Shown here in pieces: positions 56,001-59,000 of a stretch of 64,000 bases of DNA. The notes beneath the pieces are model-generated. The model did not search any database and was not told the origin of the DNA. It worked only from the letters and a program-made list of their open reading frames with translations. A program made the translations under genes and the position numbers. This stretch comes from Nemertoderma westbladi (lineage: Eukaryota; Xenacoelomorpha; Nemertodermatida; Nemertodermatidae), in the NCBI GenBank assembly GCA_032718475.1, contig JAUCBJ010002302.1, forward strand, positions 22,655 through 86,654, in the 5' to 3' direction. Numbering within the stretch: the first letter of the stretch is position 1; each line of letters starts with the position of its first letter.

Positions 56001-59000
56001 GTTTAACTTCCTTTTCTCGTTGTTCCGTTTGTTGTTGTTGCGCCTCGAACTCTGCCTGTCGTATCGCTTGTTGGGCTTTTATTTGCCGTGTCTTCATCTC
56101 GACTCTGGCTTCTGAAACTAACCTTTTTCTTTCTAACTCTGCCGCTTCCGTTTGTCGCTCTAACTCTGCCGCTGCCGTTTGTCGCTCTAACTCGGCCGCT
56201 GCCGCTGCCGTTTGTCGCTCTAACTCGGCTGTTGCCGTTCGTTGCGCTAACTCGGCCGCTGCCGCTTGTTGGGCAATATCCAACTCTAACCTTTCCATTT
56301 CGGCCGCTTCGAGTTCGGCTTGTTCCTGCAGATGAGAGATTCTCGCTACATTCGCAACACGTATTTTCTCTTCCTCTACCGCTGTTTGTATCATTAGCAG
56401 TTGAGTTTGTTCTTCCATCTCGTGTTGCTGTCTGTAGAACTGTTGCTGTTGTCGAGCAACTTCTGACGTGACCATGCTTACCTCGTTAATCTCGCTGCGA
56501 ATACTCACCAGTGATTGATTCAGTATTCCCGGTGCCGATTCGATTCGTACGGGTGAAGTTTCCCTCGTATATTCCGGCACGGTTTCCCAATCTCCGACAT
56601 CCTCGCCGCACATACGTAAGTGGTCCGTCAGATGTTTCAATTGTCCATCCAGTCGGTACAGTTCCTGTTCTTCCTCGGGCTGTAATAATTCGTCTGAAAC
56701 TGACTCACCTAACAACTGGTCCGCTTGTTCCTGTTGTATCTGTCTAATCGTCGACTTAAACTGAATCAGTTTCTCTCTAGCGATCATTAGTTTCTCGAGG
56801 ATTCTAAGTTGAGTATCCATGTCCTGTCTCTGTCTAGCTAGATCTTGTAGGCCAACTAGATTATCTACGGACTTATATACTTTACTCTGTACTCTAACCT
56901 GGAGGGTGTAGAACTCGAATCGAGACATCGGCGCGGTCAACTCGTCTAATACGCGTTGGCCTTCTCCAATACTCCTGGTAATATGCGCCATGTATCCTCC
57001 GACGCTCCTAACAACGCTTTCCTGACTTCCTGCTGAACTCACCATGTCCGTTTCCCTGTATCTAGGTTGCGGAACAGTTAGAAAGTCCTCGGTCCTGCCG
57101 TCGCCTCGTACTACGGCATCCGGTACTCCCGCTGGATGTACTGGTGACGCACACGGTGTAGGTTCGGTAGGCTCGCGAGTCTTCCCCTGTTGTTCTTCCG
57201 CTGCTGACTTATCCGCGTCACACGAGTCATAGTCGGTAGGTGTGTTCTTCGTATAGTCTTGTTTGTCACTCATTTCGGTAGTTGTAAGTCAAGTAAAGTG
57301 AGTGTCAAAGTATCAAACTTACCGTATTTTATCTAAACGGTACTAATTACAGTCATATAAAATTAGCCTACCGGCCGATTTTATAGCAGATGGATAAAAT
57401 TAGCCTAAACGGCCAATTTTACAGCAAATAAATGTCACGGAATAAGTATATAATAAAATTAGCCTAGCGGCCAATTTTATAACAAATAAATCGGATAACG
57501 GTATGCGTTATCAAAAGGTAAATTAAATACAATAATACGGACTAATTCAGCAATGAACAAAGAAATCATACGGAATGCATAAATACTTGAGACAGTGGAA
57601 CCCACAATAATTTTAACTAATACGGTAATGCCTAACTTATTTATGCAACTTTTCGAACTCACCCACTCCAATAATTCTCCAGAAAAACAGATTCCCAGAT
57701 ACAAACCGGACGTGAACCTTTCCGTTTTTAACGTTGCGGACGAAACGCGATTTTCCCAACCAAAGTTGTTGAGTTATCTATCTCCCAAACTTGCTAAACA
57801 CGGTCTTGCTCCCGTTACAGTCTAGAAATGAGTTCTGAATCCTGAAAAACAAAAGAGTTAGGTTTTACTTTACGAAAATTTTTGTACCGGTACAATATGG
57901 TATTTAAACCCTTTTTAAACACCGGTATTCAATTCCAAAAATAATTTTACACGCGATTCAAATCAAATTTTATTTCAAAAAATTAGCACTTAGCTAATCA
58001 AATACAAATTTTACCTCAAAATACAAAATTTTCAAATAACTTTAGTCCTACTGAACCGTAGTTCAGTAAAACATATTCCTACTAATTGAAGAGATACGCC
58101 TATTCCTACTATTGGAAGAGACGGTAACAATACCTGCAATATCTTACTGTAAAGTTTGTAAATCAAATCATAAATCCGACCTTCTCACCAAAACAGTAAA
58201 CTCTAAGTAAGCGAATATATTGCAGTATCGATCTCTTATAACCGGTGAGGCAGAAAACAGTCTACGAGCAGACAAACTTCGATAAAACAAAATCCCGCGC
58301 AGCGAATCCTAAAATCAGGCTGACTCACTGGCGGACTAAGAGCCTCGTATACTTTGCCGCGGTGTGATTTATATGGTTGGGCAAAAGGGACGCTAGCTAG
58401 GTACAGAGGCAGATATTTGGAGATGTCTAACTAGCGAGCAAAGTGCAGTAAGGACGAAAGTTAATTTTATATATTTTGAGGTGTAAATAATTTCTAACGC
58501 GCGTGTGTTAATTCTGAACGGTCAAAGGCAGTTTTGCTCCTTCACATATATAATTACTGGGTACGGTGTGCATTTTACGAATATTCTAATTTTGTAACTT
58601 GTAGGTCCAATACTCACGAATGATAAGGTTCCTTCCCCTCTTGCGTATTTCCAGGACTCAAATTCAGGCATAAGGTTAATACTACGCCCAGAATTCGGCA
58701 ATTTTAGGTACCAGGTCCCTGATACTAAGAAGAGATGTGTTAGTTTACTACTGTAGGCGTACGGGTACTAATAGCTATCCTGGCTCCTATCTAGAATTTT
58801 AGTCACCCAGGTAGTCCAGGTAACTTCCTATTAGGGCGTTGGCGGGGACACGGTAGATGTTAGTATATCCCTGATAGCCTCAATTTATTTGCGCCTAGTG
58901 TAAACTGCCCTACCGCCTGAACGGTACAATCCCAATTCAGGTGAAAACACAGCAACCCCCCTAGCCTACAAGTTCTAATGCAATGGACACTGTTGTACTG

